Shown here: one piece after another, positions 36,071 through 44,383 of the stretch
Layout: every line of letters begins with the position of its first letter
How positions within the stretch are numbered: position 1 is the stretch's first letter
Assembly (NCBI RefSeq): GCF_049331405.1
Contig: NZ_CP186274.1
Location: 7,130,001-7,194,000 of the forward strand
Length of the DNA: 64,000 bases
Source: PoT sp049331405
Lineage (GTDB): Bacteria > Planctomycetota > Planctomycetia > Isosphaerales > Isosphaeraceae
Direction: 5' to 3'
Made by a program: the position numbers and the translations under genes
Notes under the pieces: model-generated
What the model was told of the DNA's origin: nothing
What the model saw: only the letters and a program-made list of their open reading frames with translations
Databases searched by the model: none

Positions 36071-36391
36071 ATGTCACCATTGACCGCATCTAGAGAAACC
36101 GAAACGTCCAGCCACGCCCAACTCACCAAGCTCTGCAGTACCATCCGCGGCAAGCTCCAGTTCATGGACTATCTGGTCCGGGCGGCCGTGGCCGACGTCA
36201 GCCGGTTCGAGGAAGAACCCGACGCGGGGACTCGCATTTTCATCCGTCAACTGATCGAGATGCACGCCGCGAACCTGAGCGTGGAGTGCGAGAACATGCG
36301 CCTGGTCGGCGAGCTCTGCAACCAGCTCGAGTCGATCGTGAACGCCCCCCCGGCTCATGAACGCTCGCATGAGAACGGAGAAGCCGAATGA
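36071..36391 (+). CDS. Small helical protein, first of a coupled paralogous pair
   Basis: A 106-residue cytoplasmic protein I cannot assign. It has no signal or membrane segment and looks all-helical. The centre, TIRGKLQFMDYLVRAAVADV and then FIRQLIEMHAANLSVECENM, aligns by eye with the next gene's product (EVKGQAQFLLYLADQIEESL, FLCKVLGMYSSQLESKHQGL). The ATG at 36071 is used; a TTG at 36062 would add three residues. Its stop overlaps the next ATG by four bases. The upstream region has a possible operator at 35875. No neighbour suggests a role. Confidence 0.7.
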   Translation: MSPLTASRETETSSHAQLTKLCSTIRGKLQFMDYLVRAAVADVSRFEEEPDAGTRIFIRQLIEMHAANLSVECENMRLVGELCNQLESIVNAPPAHERSHENGEAE

Positions 36392-36756
36392 ACGAATCCG
36401 CTCATGGGTCGATCGAGGGTGTGACCATGCATGAACATGACGACGAGTCTTCCCCTTCGCCGGAATCCAACTCGGCCCCCGACACCCTGCCAATCGGTCA
36501 CGCTTCTCCCGAGCTGCGTCGCTCGCTCGCCGAGGTGAAGGGCCAGGCCCAGTTCCTTCTCTATCTCGCCGACCAGATCGAGGAATCCCTCAACCAGCTC
36601 GTCCACGAGTCCGACAGCTCTCACGGCGCCTTCCTCTGCAAGGTCCTGGGCATGTACTCGAGCCAGCTCGAGAGCAAGCACCAGGGGCTCGGCGACAAGA
36701 TCGCGGAGACCTGCCAGGAAGTGTATGTCACGGTCCGCGAGTACGACGTGGTCTGA
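36388..36756 (+). CDS. Small helical protein, second of a coupled paralogous pair
   Basis: A 122-residue protein overlapping the previous gene by four bases (ATGA), so translation is coupled. After an acidic N-terminus (MHEHDDESSPSPES) the helical core from about residue 48 matches the first protein: the shared elements are a basic residue-Gly-x2-QF-x2-YL and a later Leu-x2-Met-[HY]. The two could form a heterodimer. Function is unknown. An internal ATG at 36427 is possible but lacks the overlap. Transcription probably ends at the hairpin at 36835-36875. Confidence 0.7.
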   Translation: MNESAHGSIEGVTMHEHDDESSPSPESNSAPDTLPIGHASPELRRSLAEVKGQAQFLLYLADQIEESLNQLVHESDSSHGAFLCKVLGMYSSQLESKHQGLGDKIAETCQEVYVTVREYDVV

Positions 36757-36826
36757 GGCCCATCCATCGATTCGGATCGTTGCCTGGATCCCCCAAGCCG
36801 CTCGATCGTGTCTCCTTCGTCGATCA

Positions 36827-36880
36827 AAAAAAGACCCCGGTTCCTCTCGCGTATGTCGCGATCGAGGACCCGGGGATTCT
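36827..36880. terminator. Bidirectional terminator between convergent genes
   Basis: CCCCGGTTCCTC (36835-36846) pairs with GAGGACCCGGGG (36864-36875) with one mismatch. Seven A precede the stem on the plus strand, giving a T-run after it for the minus-strand glycosyltransferase. The plus side has only ATTCTTATT. Confidence 0.75.
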
Positions 36881-36920
36881 TATTGGACCATGCGTGTAGA
36901 GGGATTCGCGAGCCGGGTGG

Positions 36921-37760
36921 TCAGGCGGGGCGACGCGTGCTCGTCCGGCCGAGGATCCTGTCGACGCCGAGCTCGAAGATGATCTTGATGGCCTCGATCG
37001 CCTCGCGCTGATTGATCTTGGAGACCCCCGACCGGCGGTTCTCGAACAGGATGGGGGTTTCCCCCATGCGGCAACCGACCGTGCGGCACCAGTAGAGGAT
37101 CTCTTCCTGGAAGGAGTAGCCCCTGGAACGGATGCGTTCGATGCCGACCTCGCGCAGCTTGGAGACCCGGTAGCAGCGGAAGGCGCCCGAGTTGTCCTTG
37201 GTCTTGAGGCCGAGCAGCAGCCTGGCGTACCAGTTGATACCCGTGCTCATGAACTTGCGCTTGAGGTTGAACTCTCCCTCGACTCCGCCCCCCTTGACGT
37301 AGCGCGAGCCGATCATGACGTCGTTCTCGAACATCCCCTGGATCAGGGCGGGGATGAAGCGAGGCGGATGGCTGCCGTCGGCGTCGAGGTTCAGGAGGTA
37401 GTCGTACTCGTTGTCGATGGCGAACTGCATCGCCTCGAGCATCGCCGTCCCCAGCCCCATCTTGGAGGGGCGGTGGATGACGTGGACTTCCGGGAGGTTC
37501 GCGCGGAGGTCGTCGGCGAGGTCTCCGGTTCCATCCGGCGAGTTGTCGTCGATGATGAGGATGCCGGCGTTGGGGACGAATCCCCTGATCTCGTCGACGA
37601 GCTGTCTCAGGTTGCCGAATTCGTTGTAGGTAGCCAGCGAGACAAGCAGCCGCCGAGTTTCAAGGCCTCGACTAGGTGCCGTCGATGTCACGTGTCGATC
37701 ATCCCTGGTAATAGGGTGGAGACATGCGTTCGTGGAGTTCGTCACAGACGTATCATCCAT
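36921..37760 (-). CDS. Polyprenol-phosphate glycosyltransferase (DPM1-like GT2)
   Basis: A 279-residue GT2 enzyme like dolichol-phosphate mannose synthase. It has VSLATYNEFGNLRQLVDEI, then ILIIDDNSPDGTGDLAD, the LNLDADGSHPP metal-binding DxD, VMIGSRYVKGGGVEGE, and DNSGAFRCYR with SRGYSFQEEILYWC, all standard DPM1 landmarks. It probably moves mannose or glucose from a nucleotide sugar onto a polyprenyl phosphate at the inner face of the membrane; there are no C-terminal helices, so it is a soluble or peripheral form. A GTG at 37691 is an alternative start, since the first 23 residues look unconserved. It is the only gene of its unit. Confidence 0.88.
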   Translation of the reverse strand: MDDTSVTNSTNACLHPITRDDRHVTSTAPSRGLETRRLLVSLATYNEFGNLRQLVDEIRGFVPNAGILIIDDNSPDGTGDLADDLRANLPEVHVIHRPSKMGLGTAMLEAMQFAIDNEYDYLLNLDADGSHPPRFIPALIQGMFENDVMIGSRYVKGGGVEGEFNLKRKFMSTGINWYARLLLGLKTKDNSGAFRCYRVSKLREVGIERIRSRGYSFQEEILYWCRTVGCRMGETPILFENRRSGVSKINQREAIEAIKIIFELGVDRILGRTSTRRPA

Positions 37761-38456
37761 GGAGGTCTGACGAAGCAGGAACCCACCCCATGCGGGGTGT
37801 TCACACGCATCTCACCGTTGTAACGCAGCGTACGATCCGCGCCAAGGCGACCAGTCGGGCCGAATGCATGACATTTTCCGACAATGCAGCCGGAGGACGA
37901 CAACCGCGGCCGATCGGAAGGGTTTTTCAGCCGGAGGTGATGTGCGAAATGAGTGCGGGGGACGGCGGAGGTAGAGTGTGAAAAGCAGGTGCCGCCTGTC
38001 GGGGTCGTCCGCTCGCGGATCCGAAGAGCTGCGAGTGAAGGTCGGCCGCCGCTGCTGCCCTCTCCTCGGGAAAAGAGAGGCCACCTGGGAGCACCAGTTG
38101 AACGCGCGACGGCACCTGCTTTCAAGGAACGGCGGCGACCCTCGACGACGTTTTGGCGACGAGCGCGGGTCACTAACAGATGCTTTCGGTATGTTGAGAA
38201 CCGTTTCATCAGTCGATCATCCGCCGGATTTCCGATTTCCAGGTTGGGAAATGGGGCAACCCCGCGGGAATGGATGGGCGAATTCGCGCCGAAACCGGCC
38301 GATCCTGCGCCGAAGTCGAGTGTCGAGAAGTCGTTACCGTCCACGCGATCGTGCGAGCCTCGTTGACCGTCGAATCCGGCTATGCGGATCGAGAGATCCG
38401 CACGTACTGATGACTTTGCCGGTGCCGCCCTACCCTATCCTGAGCCGGAGCCGGGC
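37761..38456. other. Long intergenic region, no convincing gene
   Basis: A 696-base gap, the longest in the window, between two minus-strand genes. A minus ORF at 37742-38344 overlaps the glycosyltransferase and has no recognisable protein features, so I reject it. Structures visible are a hairpin CCTCTC/GAGAGG near 38060-38080 and a 7-base stem GCGGATC-gaga-GATCCGC at 38384-38401, which lies 56 bases after the AAA ATPase stop and may be its terminator. A small RNA is possible but I recognise none. Confidence 0.45.
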
Positions 38457-39722
38457 TTAGGTCTTGTCCTTGGACGGCTTGAGCCTGGAGAAGAGCTGGC
38501 TGTAAGGCGCGAAGCCGTGCTGATGGTCGGCCCAGAAGCCCGAGCCATTCGCCGGAGCCGCATCGTTCACGCCTTCCGACCCGATCGAGAGCGACCGACC
38601 TGCGGATGCGGCATAGGGCCGCGTCTCGCCGTTCGGGTCCCGCCCCTGGTTCTTGGCCCACTCGTTCCAGGCCTGGAGGGCGGCGTAGCGGTCGTCGATG
38701 GTCTCCTCGCTCGGCTCGACGTTCATCGAGGGCCTCGGGGCCGGAGTCGGGGAGTAAGGCTCGACGTCCTCGATGTCTTCGACGTCCTGCTCGATTTCGT
38801 CGAGCTCGGAGAGTTCCGACGAGGGTTCCCAACCGACCTCGATCAGGTTCTCCTCGACGTGCAAGGGGGGCTTGGGGGGGCCGAGCACCGGCGCGTCTCG
38901 CATCACTTCGGGCACCTCGCGACGCACGGGCGGCGGCGGGGAAATCGAGAGGCTGGCAGGGATCTCGGCGGGCTTCGAAGGAACCGACGGCATCGGGGCC
39001 GGAGCAGGCGGGTGCAGCCGGGACAGGAGATTGAGCAGTCGCCTCGGGTTCCCGAGCGAGTCGCGGTGGAGTTGCTCGACGAGTTCGTGGTCGATCACCG
39101 GGGCCTGGCGGCCGTTAGCGGCAATCAAGCGGGCGGCCTCGTCGACATGGAGGGGGCGGAGGTGGACGTGCTCGGTCAACCGCACGGCCAGGGCGGAGTA
39201 GCTCGGCGTCACGAGCCGCCTGGCGAGCACGGTATGCCCCACGACCACGAGGGCCGAGAAGCCGTCGCTCATGCCGAGGCGGTTGGCGAGGATGCGGATT
39301 TCCTCGAGGACCTCCGGCGAGACGCTCTGGGCCTCGTCGACGACGAGCCCCCAGGCCTCTCCATCCGCGGCCCGTTCCTCGAGGAATTCGGCGACGGAAG
39401 TCCGGGTGCCCCGGAAGGCGTCCGAGCCATTGAAGCCCAGGGCGCGGGCGACGGACCGATAGAGGTCGGCGGGCGTGTCGGCCGGGGAGAGATCCACGCC
39501 GATCCAGCGCCAGTTCTCGCTCAGCTCGGCGGCGAGGCGACGCCAGAGCCAGGTCTTGCCGACCCCGGCCTCGCCGGTCAGGAGGACGGGCCCCGACTTG
39601 CGTAGGACTGCGGATCGAAGGGAGGCGAGCGCATCGCGCCGGCTTCCCAGGACCATGTTGCCGACAAGGTCCTGGCTCGCAGGAGTGCGGAGACCCACTG
39701 GGGTGCGTCGATTCGGATCCAT
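38457..39722 (-). CDS. ExeA-like AAA ATPase with long disordered tail
   Basis: A 421-residue P-loop ATPase. Walker A is TGEAGVGKTW (about 49-58) and Walker B LVVDEAQSV. The arrangement, with a short N-terminus and a lid ending in GNPRRLLNLLSRL, is that of the ExeA / general secretion ATPase group (also related to TniB-like ATPases). After about residue 250 the protein becomes proline-rich and acidic (ELDEIEQDVEDIEDVE) with no clear fold. No secretin, transposase or peptidoglycan-binding domain is present, so secretion or transposition roles are unproven. ATG 39722 has GGGAG upstream. It is a single gene. Confidence 0.82.
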   Translation of the reverse strand: MDPNRRTPVGLRTPASQDLVGNMVLGSRRDALASLRSAVLRKSGPVLLTGEAGVGKTWLWRRLAAELSENWRWIGVDLSPADTPADLYRSVARALGFNGSDAFRGTRTSVAEFLEERAADGEAWGLVVDEAQSVSPEVLEEIRILANRLGMSDGFSALVVVGHTVLARRLVTPSYSALAVRLTEHVHLRPLHVDEAARLIAANGRQAPVIDHELVEQLHRDSLGNPRRLLNLLSRLHPPAPAPMPSVPSKPAEIPASLSISPPPPVRREVPEVMRDAPVLGPPKPPLHVEENLIEVGWEPSSELSELDEIEQDVEDIEDVEPYSPTPAPRPSMNVEPSEETIDDRYAALQAWNEWAKNQGRDPNGETRPYAASAGRSLSIGSEGVNDAAPANGSGFWADHQHGFAPYSQLFSRLKPSKDKT

Positions 39723-40167
39723 CCTGGTTCTCCCTCCGTGGCCGTCAAAATGCAGACTGCGAACCTGCCCTGCCCCGAACCTCGTCAAGTCCGGCGGTCT
39801 CTTTACCGGCCGCCGGTATGCATCGATTGTTGTGTTCGTGGCGCAGGCTCAACTCATTATCGGTGCCCGTTGTGGGCGCTCTTGAACGACAAAGCCGTTA
39901 GCGAGGACCCCCGCGAAAACGCAGGGTGGAAAAGCCTCACGTCCCACGTATCTTCCGCTGCCGAACGCAGATTCGTCGGGAAGCTGCGAGGACTCCGAGG
40001 GCTGGGTTCCGCTTGCTCGATGGGGCAATGCGGAGGGTCGCGAGCATCCGTCCGCCTTTTCTGGCGGAGGGTGGTCGCGCGATCAGGTTCGGATTAGAAT
40101 CGCCTGGGCGTTTGGGAAAGCCATGCCGGCGAGGCTCGATCGGCGAAGCACCAGGGAACGGCAGACG
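39723..40167. other. Divergent intergenic region upstream of AAA and ABC genes
   Basis: A 445-base gap between divergent genes. A TAGAAT hexamer at 40095-40100 is a fair -10 box for the ABC gene, but its -35 partner is poor. A 6-base hairpin TCCGCC-ttttct-GGCGGA lies at 40051-40068. Short cysteine-bearing ORFs here are not supported as genes. Confidence 0.4.
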
Positions 40168-41172
40168 ATGAGCGATTGGGCAATTCTCGTCAAAGACCTT
40201 GTCAAGCATTACTCGGGCAGGGATGGCAAGGTCGTCGCCGTCGACGGCATCGACCTGTCGATCCCCCGCGGCGAATGCTTTGGCCTACTCGGACCCAACG
40301 GCGCGGGGAAGACGACGACGGTCGAAATCCTCGAAGGGCTGAATCGACCCACCTCCGGCGATGTCGAGATCCTCGGTAGGCGCTGGGATCGCGACGAGCG
40401 GGAGATCCGCGAGCGAATCGGCGTCACCCTCCAGGAGACCCGCTTCCCCGAGAAGCAGACCTCGCTCGAACTCCTCCAGCTTTTCCGAAGCTTCTACAGG
40501 GATGGGCTCGAGCCGTCGGACGTCCTGGCGAGGGTCTCGCTCGAAGGCAAGGCCAACTCGTACGTGGATCAGCTCTCGGGCGGCCAGCAACAACGCCTCG
40601 CCGTGGCGATCGCGCTCGTGGGGGATCCCGAGCTCCTCTTCCTCGACGAGCCGACCACCGGGCTCGACCCTCAGTCGCGTCGGCAACTCTGGGACGTGAT
40701 CCGCGACCTTCACAACCTGGGTCGGACGACGGTCCTCACCACGCACTACATGGACGAGGCCCAGCGCCTCTGCGATCGCGTGGCAATCGTCGACCACGGC
40801 AAGATCATCGCCCAGGGATCTCCCTCGGAGCTGATCGCGCGACTCGGCGGCGAGCACGTCGTCGAATTCGCGATCGCGGGCGAGTCGGCCCCGGCGGCGG
40901 CCGAAGCATACGAGTCGCTGCCCACCGTCCTCTCCACGCGCATCGAGGCCGATGGTTATGCCCTGACCGTCGGCGAACCGCACGTGGCGATCCCCGCGCT
41001 GCTCGAACGCCTGAACGTCGAGGACAAGCCGCTCGGCAGGCTGACGACAAGGCAGGTGAGCCTCGAAGACGTGTTCGTCTCCCTGACGGGGCGGCACCTG
41101 CGCGATAACGAATCCGAGGAAAACGGATCCCCGGCCACGGGGCGCAAGAAGCGCCGGGGCCGCGGCGGTTGA
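40168..41172 (+). CDS. ABC-2 type transporter ATP-binding protein
   Basis: A 334-residue ABC ATPase of the drug/lipid-export (DrrA/CcmA-like) class. Walker A is GPNGAGKTTT, the signature is LSGGQQQRLAVA, Walker B is LLFLDEPTTGLDP, and the H-loop is TTHYMDEA. A C-terminal regulatory stretch of ~110 residues follows, typical of the class, then a basic tail (GRKKRRGRGG). The ATG at 40168 is chosen by family alignment; upstream residues look non-coding. It energises the permease encoded 150 bases downstream. The cargo is unknown. Confidence 0.92.
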   Translation: MSDWAILVKDLVKHYSGRDGKVVAVDGIDLSIPRGECFGLLGPNGAGKTTTVEILEGLNRPTSGDVEILGRRWDRDEREIRERIGVTLQETRFPEKQTSLELLQLFRSFYRDGLEPSDVLARVSLEGKANSYVDQLSGGQQQRLAVAIALVGDPELLFLDEPTTGLDPQSRRQLWDVIRDLHNLGRTTVLTTHYMDEAQRLCDRVAIVDHGKIIAQGSPSELIARLGGEHVVEFAIAGESAPAAAEAYESLPTVLSTRIEADGYALTVGEPHVAIPALLERLNVEDKPLGRLTTRQVSLEDVFVSLTGRHLRDNESEENGSPATGRKKRRGRGG

Positions 41173-41320
41173 TGCTCGTCTCGCGACGCCGCTCCGCTTG
41201 AAGGCCCTCGCGTCGGCTTCAGACGTCGATGCGGTCGTGACCGACTCGAAATAGCTCCGGGTGACATCGGTGTGTCACTCGCGGATGATTCACTCTTCCC
41301 AGGCGATGGTCCCGAGTGTT

Positions 41321-42394
41321 ATGGCCCGATCACACCCGTTGCGCGAACTTTACATCGCCCGGCTTCGCGAGTTCTATCGCCAGCCCGCCCGGATCTTCTG
41401 GGTCTATGGGTTCCCCACCATTATGGCGATCTGCCTGGGCGTGGCCTTCCAGTCCCGGCCCCCCGAGAACATCCAGGTCGACCTAATCGGCTCGCCGAGC
41501 ACCTCGGCCTCCTCGGCCATCGAGAAGACCCTCAAGGCGCATGACGAGAAAGCCAGAGCTTCGAAGCAGCCTGGCGTGGCCTTGCGGGTCGAGACCGAGG
41601 AGGTCGCGACCCAGCGGCTCAAGACGGGCAAGACACCGCTCGTGATCGAGGCGAATGGCTCGGGGGTCCGCTACCGCTACGACCCGACGAGGCCCGAGGC
41701 CATCGCGTCGCGAGGCGCGATCGACGACATCCTCCAGGTGGCTCAGGGACGGAAGGACCCTGTGGCGACCGATGACAAGCTCGTCACCGAGCGGGGCTCG
41801 CGCTATATCGACTTTCTGATCCCCGGCCTGATCGGCCTGAACACGATGGGGGGCGGGCTCTGGGGGATCGGGTTCCTGCTGGTCAACTTCCGGATCGCCA
41901 AGCTCCTGAAATGCTTCGTCGCGACTCCCATGCCCCGTCGCGACTTCCTGCTGGCCCTGCTCGGCTCGCGATTGACGTTCCTGATCCCCGACCTGGCGGT
42001 GCTACTGCTGCTCGGGACGCTCGTCTTCCAGATGCCGATCCGGGGGAGCCTGCTGCTCGTCATCCTGATCGACGTCGTGGGCGCCCTGGCTTTTGCAGGC
42101 ATCGGGCTCCTGATTGGCAGTCGGGCTCAGTCTACCGAATCAGTCAGCGGCCTCATGAATCTGGTCATGCTGCCGATGTGGCTCTTTTCCGGCGTCTTCT
42201 TCTCGTCCGACCGCTTCCCCGCCGCAATTCAGCCGTTCATCCAGATCCTCCCGCTGACGCAGCTCCTCAACGGCCTGCGAGGGGTGATCCTGGAAGGGGC
42301 CGGTTTCGTGGACGTCATCCCCGCCCTCGCGATCCTCTCCGCCTGGGCTGTCGTCACCTTCGTCATCGCCCTGAAGATCTTCCGCTGGTCGTAA
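41321..42394 (+). CDS. ABC-2 type transporter permease
   Basis: A 357-residue membrane protein. One N-terminal helix (IFWVYGFPTIMAICLGVAF), a ~150-residue extracytoplasmic domain and five C-terminal helices (including LLVILIDVVGALAFAGIGLL) give the standard six-helix ABC-2 permease. The stretch NLVMLPMWLFSGVFFSSDRFP is the family signature loop. The ATG at 41321 is a choice among several (also 41261, 41288); none has a clear ribosome binding site. The protein ends FVIALKIFRWS, a normal finish. Its last 255 bases lie antisense to the 3' end of the convergent glycosyltransferase gene. Confidence 0.88.
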   Translation: MARSHPLRELYIARLREFYRQPARIFWVYGFPTIMAICLGVAFQSRPPENIQVDLIGSPSTSASSAIEKTLKAHDEKARASKQPGVALRVETEEVATQRLKTGKTPLVIEANGSGVRYRYDPTRPEAIASRGAIDDILQVAQGRKDPVATDDKLVTERGSRYIDFLIPGLIGLNTMGGGLWGIGFLLVNFRIAKLLKCFVATPMPRRDFLLALLGSRLTFLIPDLAVLLLLGTLVFQMPIRGSLLLVILIDVVGALAFAGIGLLIGSRAQSTESVSGLMNLVMLPMWLFSGVFFSSDRFPAAIQPFIQILPLTQLLNGLRGVILEGAGFVDVIPALAILSAWAVVTFVIALKIFRWS

Positions 42395-43033
42395 TTGCTG
42401 CTTGACCAGGATCGGGTGGTTGAAAACCTTGGCGAAGTCGTGCCCGTAAGCCCAGAGGTCCGGCGCCTTGAGCGGAGGGACGTCGACCTCGTCGATCAGG
42501 TGGCCGAGGAAGGTCGCCTTGGCGAGGATCTCGACGTCGAGGAACTCCGACGTCGACTGGAACGCGATCGGCTCGAGCTTCTCGAGCCGATGGAGCCTGC
42601 AAGGCGAGTGGACGTCGAGTACCGGGACCGCGAAGAGGAATTTCCAGGGCATCCTCGAAAACCAGCGCACGACGCGCCCGGGAATCGAGCGTTTACGCCG
42701 GCCGATGACCATGTCGCAGTGATCGATCGCCTTCAGGAGCGGGTCGAGATGCTCGGCCGTCCATCGCTCCTCGGACGAGGTGATGAGGACGAGGGGACAC
42801 TCCGAGTCGGCGATCGCCCCGTCGAGCGCCTGATTTTCGCCGAGCCCCCGGGCGGAGGCGATCACGCTCTCCGCCTTCCGGTCCCGCTGCGTTAGGAGGT
42901 CGAGCAGCGACTGGGCGACTTCCTCCGCCTGCGCCGTCGTGGAACGCGCCATGACGACGACGCGGACCGCCGCATTCGGCAGCGGCGTGCGGCGGAAGTG
43001 CTCCTCGAACGGGTCGACCCAATCTTCCGACAT
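42140..43033 (-). CDS. GT2-like glycosyltransferase running antisense into the permease gene
   Basis: A 297-residue frame. Residues 1-210 look like a small GT2 protein of the polyprenol-phosphate type, with VRVVVMARSTTAQAEE, AIADSECPLVLITSSE in place of a classical DxD, DMVIGRRKRSIPG, VLDVHSPCRLHR and SEFLDVEILAKATFLG. The missing DxD suggests weak or altered catalysis. From about residue 214 the frame lies opposite the permease's coding end and becomes a D/E/G/H-rich string (DLQGDDEGDDSPGGEDREGG) typical of antisense reading. The true functional end is probably near 42400 and the original stop may have been lost. The ATG at 43033 is chosen with GAGG upstream. Confidence 0.6.
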   Translation of the reverse strand: MSEDWVDPFEEHFRRTPLPNAAVRVVVMARSTTAQAEEVAQSLLDLLTQRDRKAESVIASARGLGENQALDGAIADSECPLVLITSSEERWTAEHLDPLLKAIDHCDMVIGRRKRSIPGRVVRWFSRMPWKFLFAVPVLDVHSPCRLHRLEKLEPIAFQSTSEFLDVEILAKATFLGHLIDEVDVPPLKAPDLWAYGHDFAKVFNHPILVKQQLRPAEDLQGDDEGDDSPGGEDREGGDDVHETGPFQDHPSQAVEELRQREDLDERLNCGGEAVGREEDAGKEPHRQHDQIHEAAD

Positions 43034-43311
43034 CGACTTCGGCCTCAAATCGGCGAGGGAAAGCGGTTGATTACGTTGAACCCTTCGACGTTAACGCCCG
43101 GCCTTGTTGAGGGCAAACTTCCCCAGGCCTGGCGAATCAAGGAAGGCCTCATGCCGAACCGTGCATCGCATTCGTGAGTGCTCATCCTGTTTGTGTAGCT
43201 GGCTCGGAGACGGTCGCTCGGGCGGGCAGGATCTGGCAGCACCTTGCGAGGAATGGCCGAGGCAGATTTGCCTAATGCCCCAAATTGGCCCGGCCATCCA
43301 TTTTCGCGGCT

Positions 43312-44181
43312 TCAAACGGCCTGAGGCGCGAGCCAGTCGACGACCGCCTTGCGATAGAGGGTCTGGAGCCGGCGGACGAGCGGTCCGGGCGCGCCGTCGC
43401 CGATCTTCTTGCCGTCGACCTCGGTGATCGCGATGACCTCGGTGGTCGTGCCCGCGAGCAGCACTTCGTCGGCGGCGATCAACTCCTCGAGCGTGACCTT
43501 CGCGTCGGAGTATGGGACGCCGTGCTCCTGGGCGAGTTGCACGAGGAACCGGCGGGACGTGCCCGGCAGGATGTCGTGCGTCTCGGGCGTCCCTTGCAGG
43601 CAACCGTTGCGGATCCAGAGGATCGACGTATGCGTGGCCTCGGTGACGAGCCCGTCGGGGCCGATGAGGATCGCCTCGAAGCACCCGACTCGCTTGGCCG
43701 CGTCATAGGCCATGACATTGGCGAGGAGGTTCGTGGACTTGATGTCGCAGCGTCCCCAGCGCTCGTCGGGTCGGCTGATCGTGGTGACGCCCGACTCCCT
43801 GAGCTTCGCGACGGGGGCGTCGTCGAACGGGCGGACGACGATGAACTCGGTGGGGGCGACGGGCGGGTCGGGGAAGGCGTGGGCCCTCGGCGCGACGCCG
43901 CGGGTCAAGTGGATGTAGACGGTCCCTTCCTGGATCTCGCTGGCGGCGATGGTGCGATTGTAACGCGCGGCGAGCAGCTCGAGGTCGACCTCGGGGAAGG
44001 CGAGCTCGGCCAGGCTCCGCCGGAGCCGGCCCATGTGGGCGTCCTCGAGCCAGCAACGCCCCTGATAGATGCGCATCACTTCATAGACGGCATCGCCGAA
44101 CAGGAACCCTCGATCCCAGACCGGGACGCGTGCCTGGTCGACCGGAAGAAGCTCGCCATTGAGGCACGCAAGACTCTCCAT
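43312..44181 (-). CDS. D-amino-acid transaminase (class IV aminotransferase)
   Basis: A 289-residue PLP enzyme of fold type IV. Landmarks are VWDRGFLFGDAVYEVMRIY, TVYIHLTRGVAPRAHAFPDP, DIKSTNLLANVMAYDAA (the PLP-linked lysine is in IKS) and LPGTSRRFLV. The RGVAPR-x-H combination matches the arginine and histidine that bind the substrate alpha-carboxylate in D-alanine transaminase, so this looks like Dat rather than IlvE. It would interconvert D-alanine and D-glutamate, precursors of peptidoglycan-type material. The ATG at 44181 has AAGGAG six bases upstream. It stands alone, 278 bases from the neighbouring GT2-like gene. Confidence 0.85.
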   Translation of the reverse strand: MESLACLNGELLPVDQARVPVWDRGFLFGDAVYEVMRIYQGRCWLEDAHMGRLRRSLAELAFPEVDLELLAARYNRTIAASEIQEGTVYIHLTRGVAPRAHAFPDPPVAPTEFIVVRPFDDAPVAKLRESGVTTISRPDERWGRCDIKSTNLLANVMAYDAAKRVGCFEAILIGPDGLVTEATHTSILWIRNGCLQGTPETHDILPGTSRRFLVQLAQEHGVPYSDAKVTLEELIAADEVLLAGTTTEVIAITEVDGKKIGDGAPGPLVRRLQTLYRKAVVDWLAPQAV

Positions 44182-44315
44182 CGATGCTCCTTCGACATCG
44201 GTTCCGCTTCGGCTCGATGCTCTGGTCAAGCCGACCGAGTGACGGTCGGATCGAGCCCGAATTCACACTGACTTCTCCATAAGGATACTCGCTCGCGACC
44301 GCCCGGGGCAATGAC

Positions 44316-44352
44316 ATGAGGCCGGCAGCTCTTTGCGAGCCGCCGGCCTCAT
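44316..44352 (-). terminator. Hairpin after the TlpA-like gene
   Basis: ATGAGGCCGGC (44316-44326) pairs with GCCGGCCTCAT (44342-44352), with an inner GCTC/GAGC stem. It begins 32 bases past the TlpA-like stop. The minus-strand tail is GTCATTG, so the T-tract is weak. Confidence 0.6.
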
Positions 44353-44383
44353 TGGTCTGGTCAAGCTGCCGGATTTCGCGGGG

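Noticed and set aside
37742..38344. 200-residue minus-strand frame in the longest intergenic region
   Set aside because: Overlaps the start of the DPM1-like gene, has no ribosome binding site and no protein-like hydrophobic pattern.
39738..40097. 119-residue plus-strand frame with CIDCCVRGAG and a later RCPLW, reminiscent of a zinc ribbon
   Set aside because: No ribosome binding site, odd cysteine spacing and a non-protein-like remainder; at most a decayed fragment.
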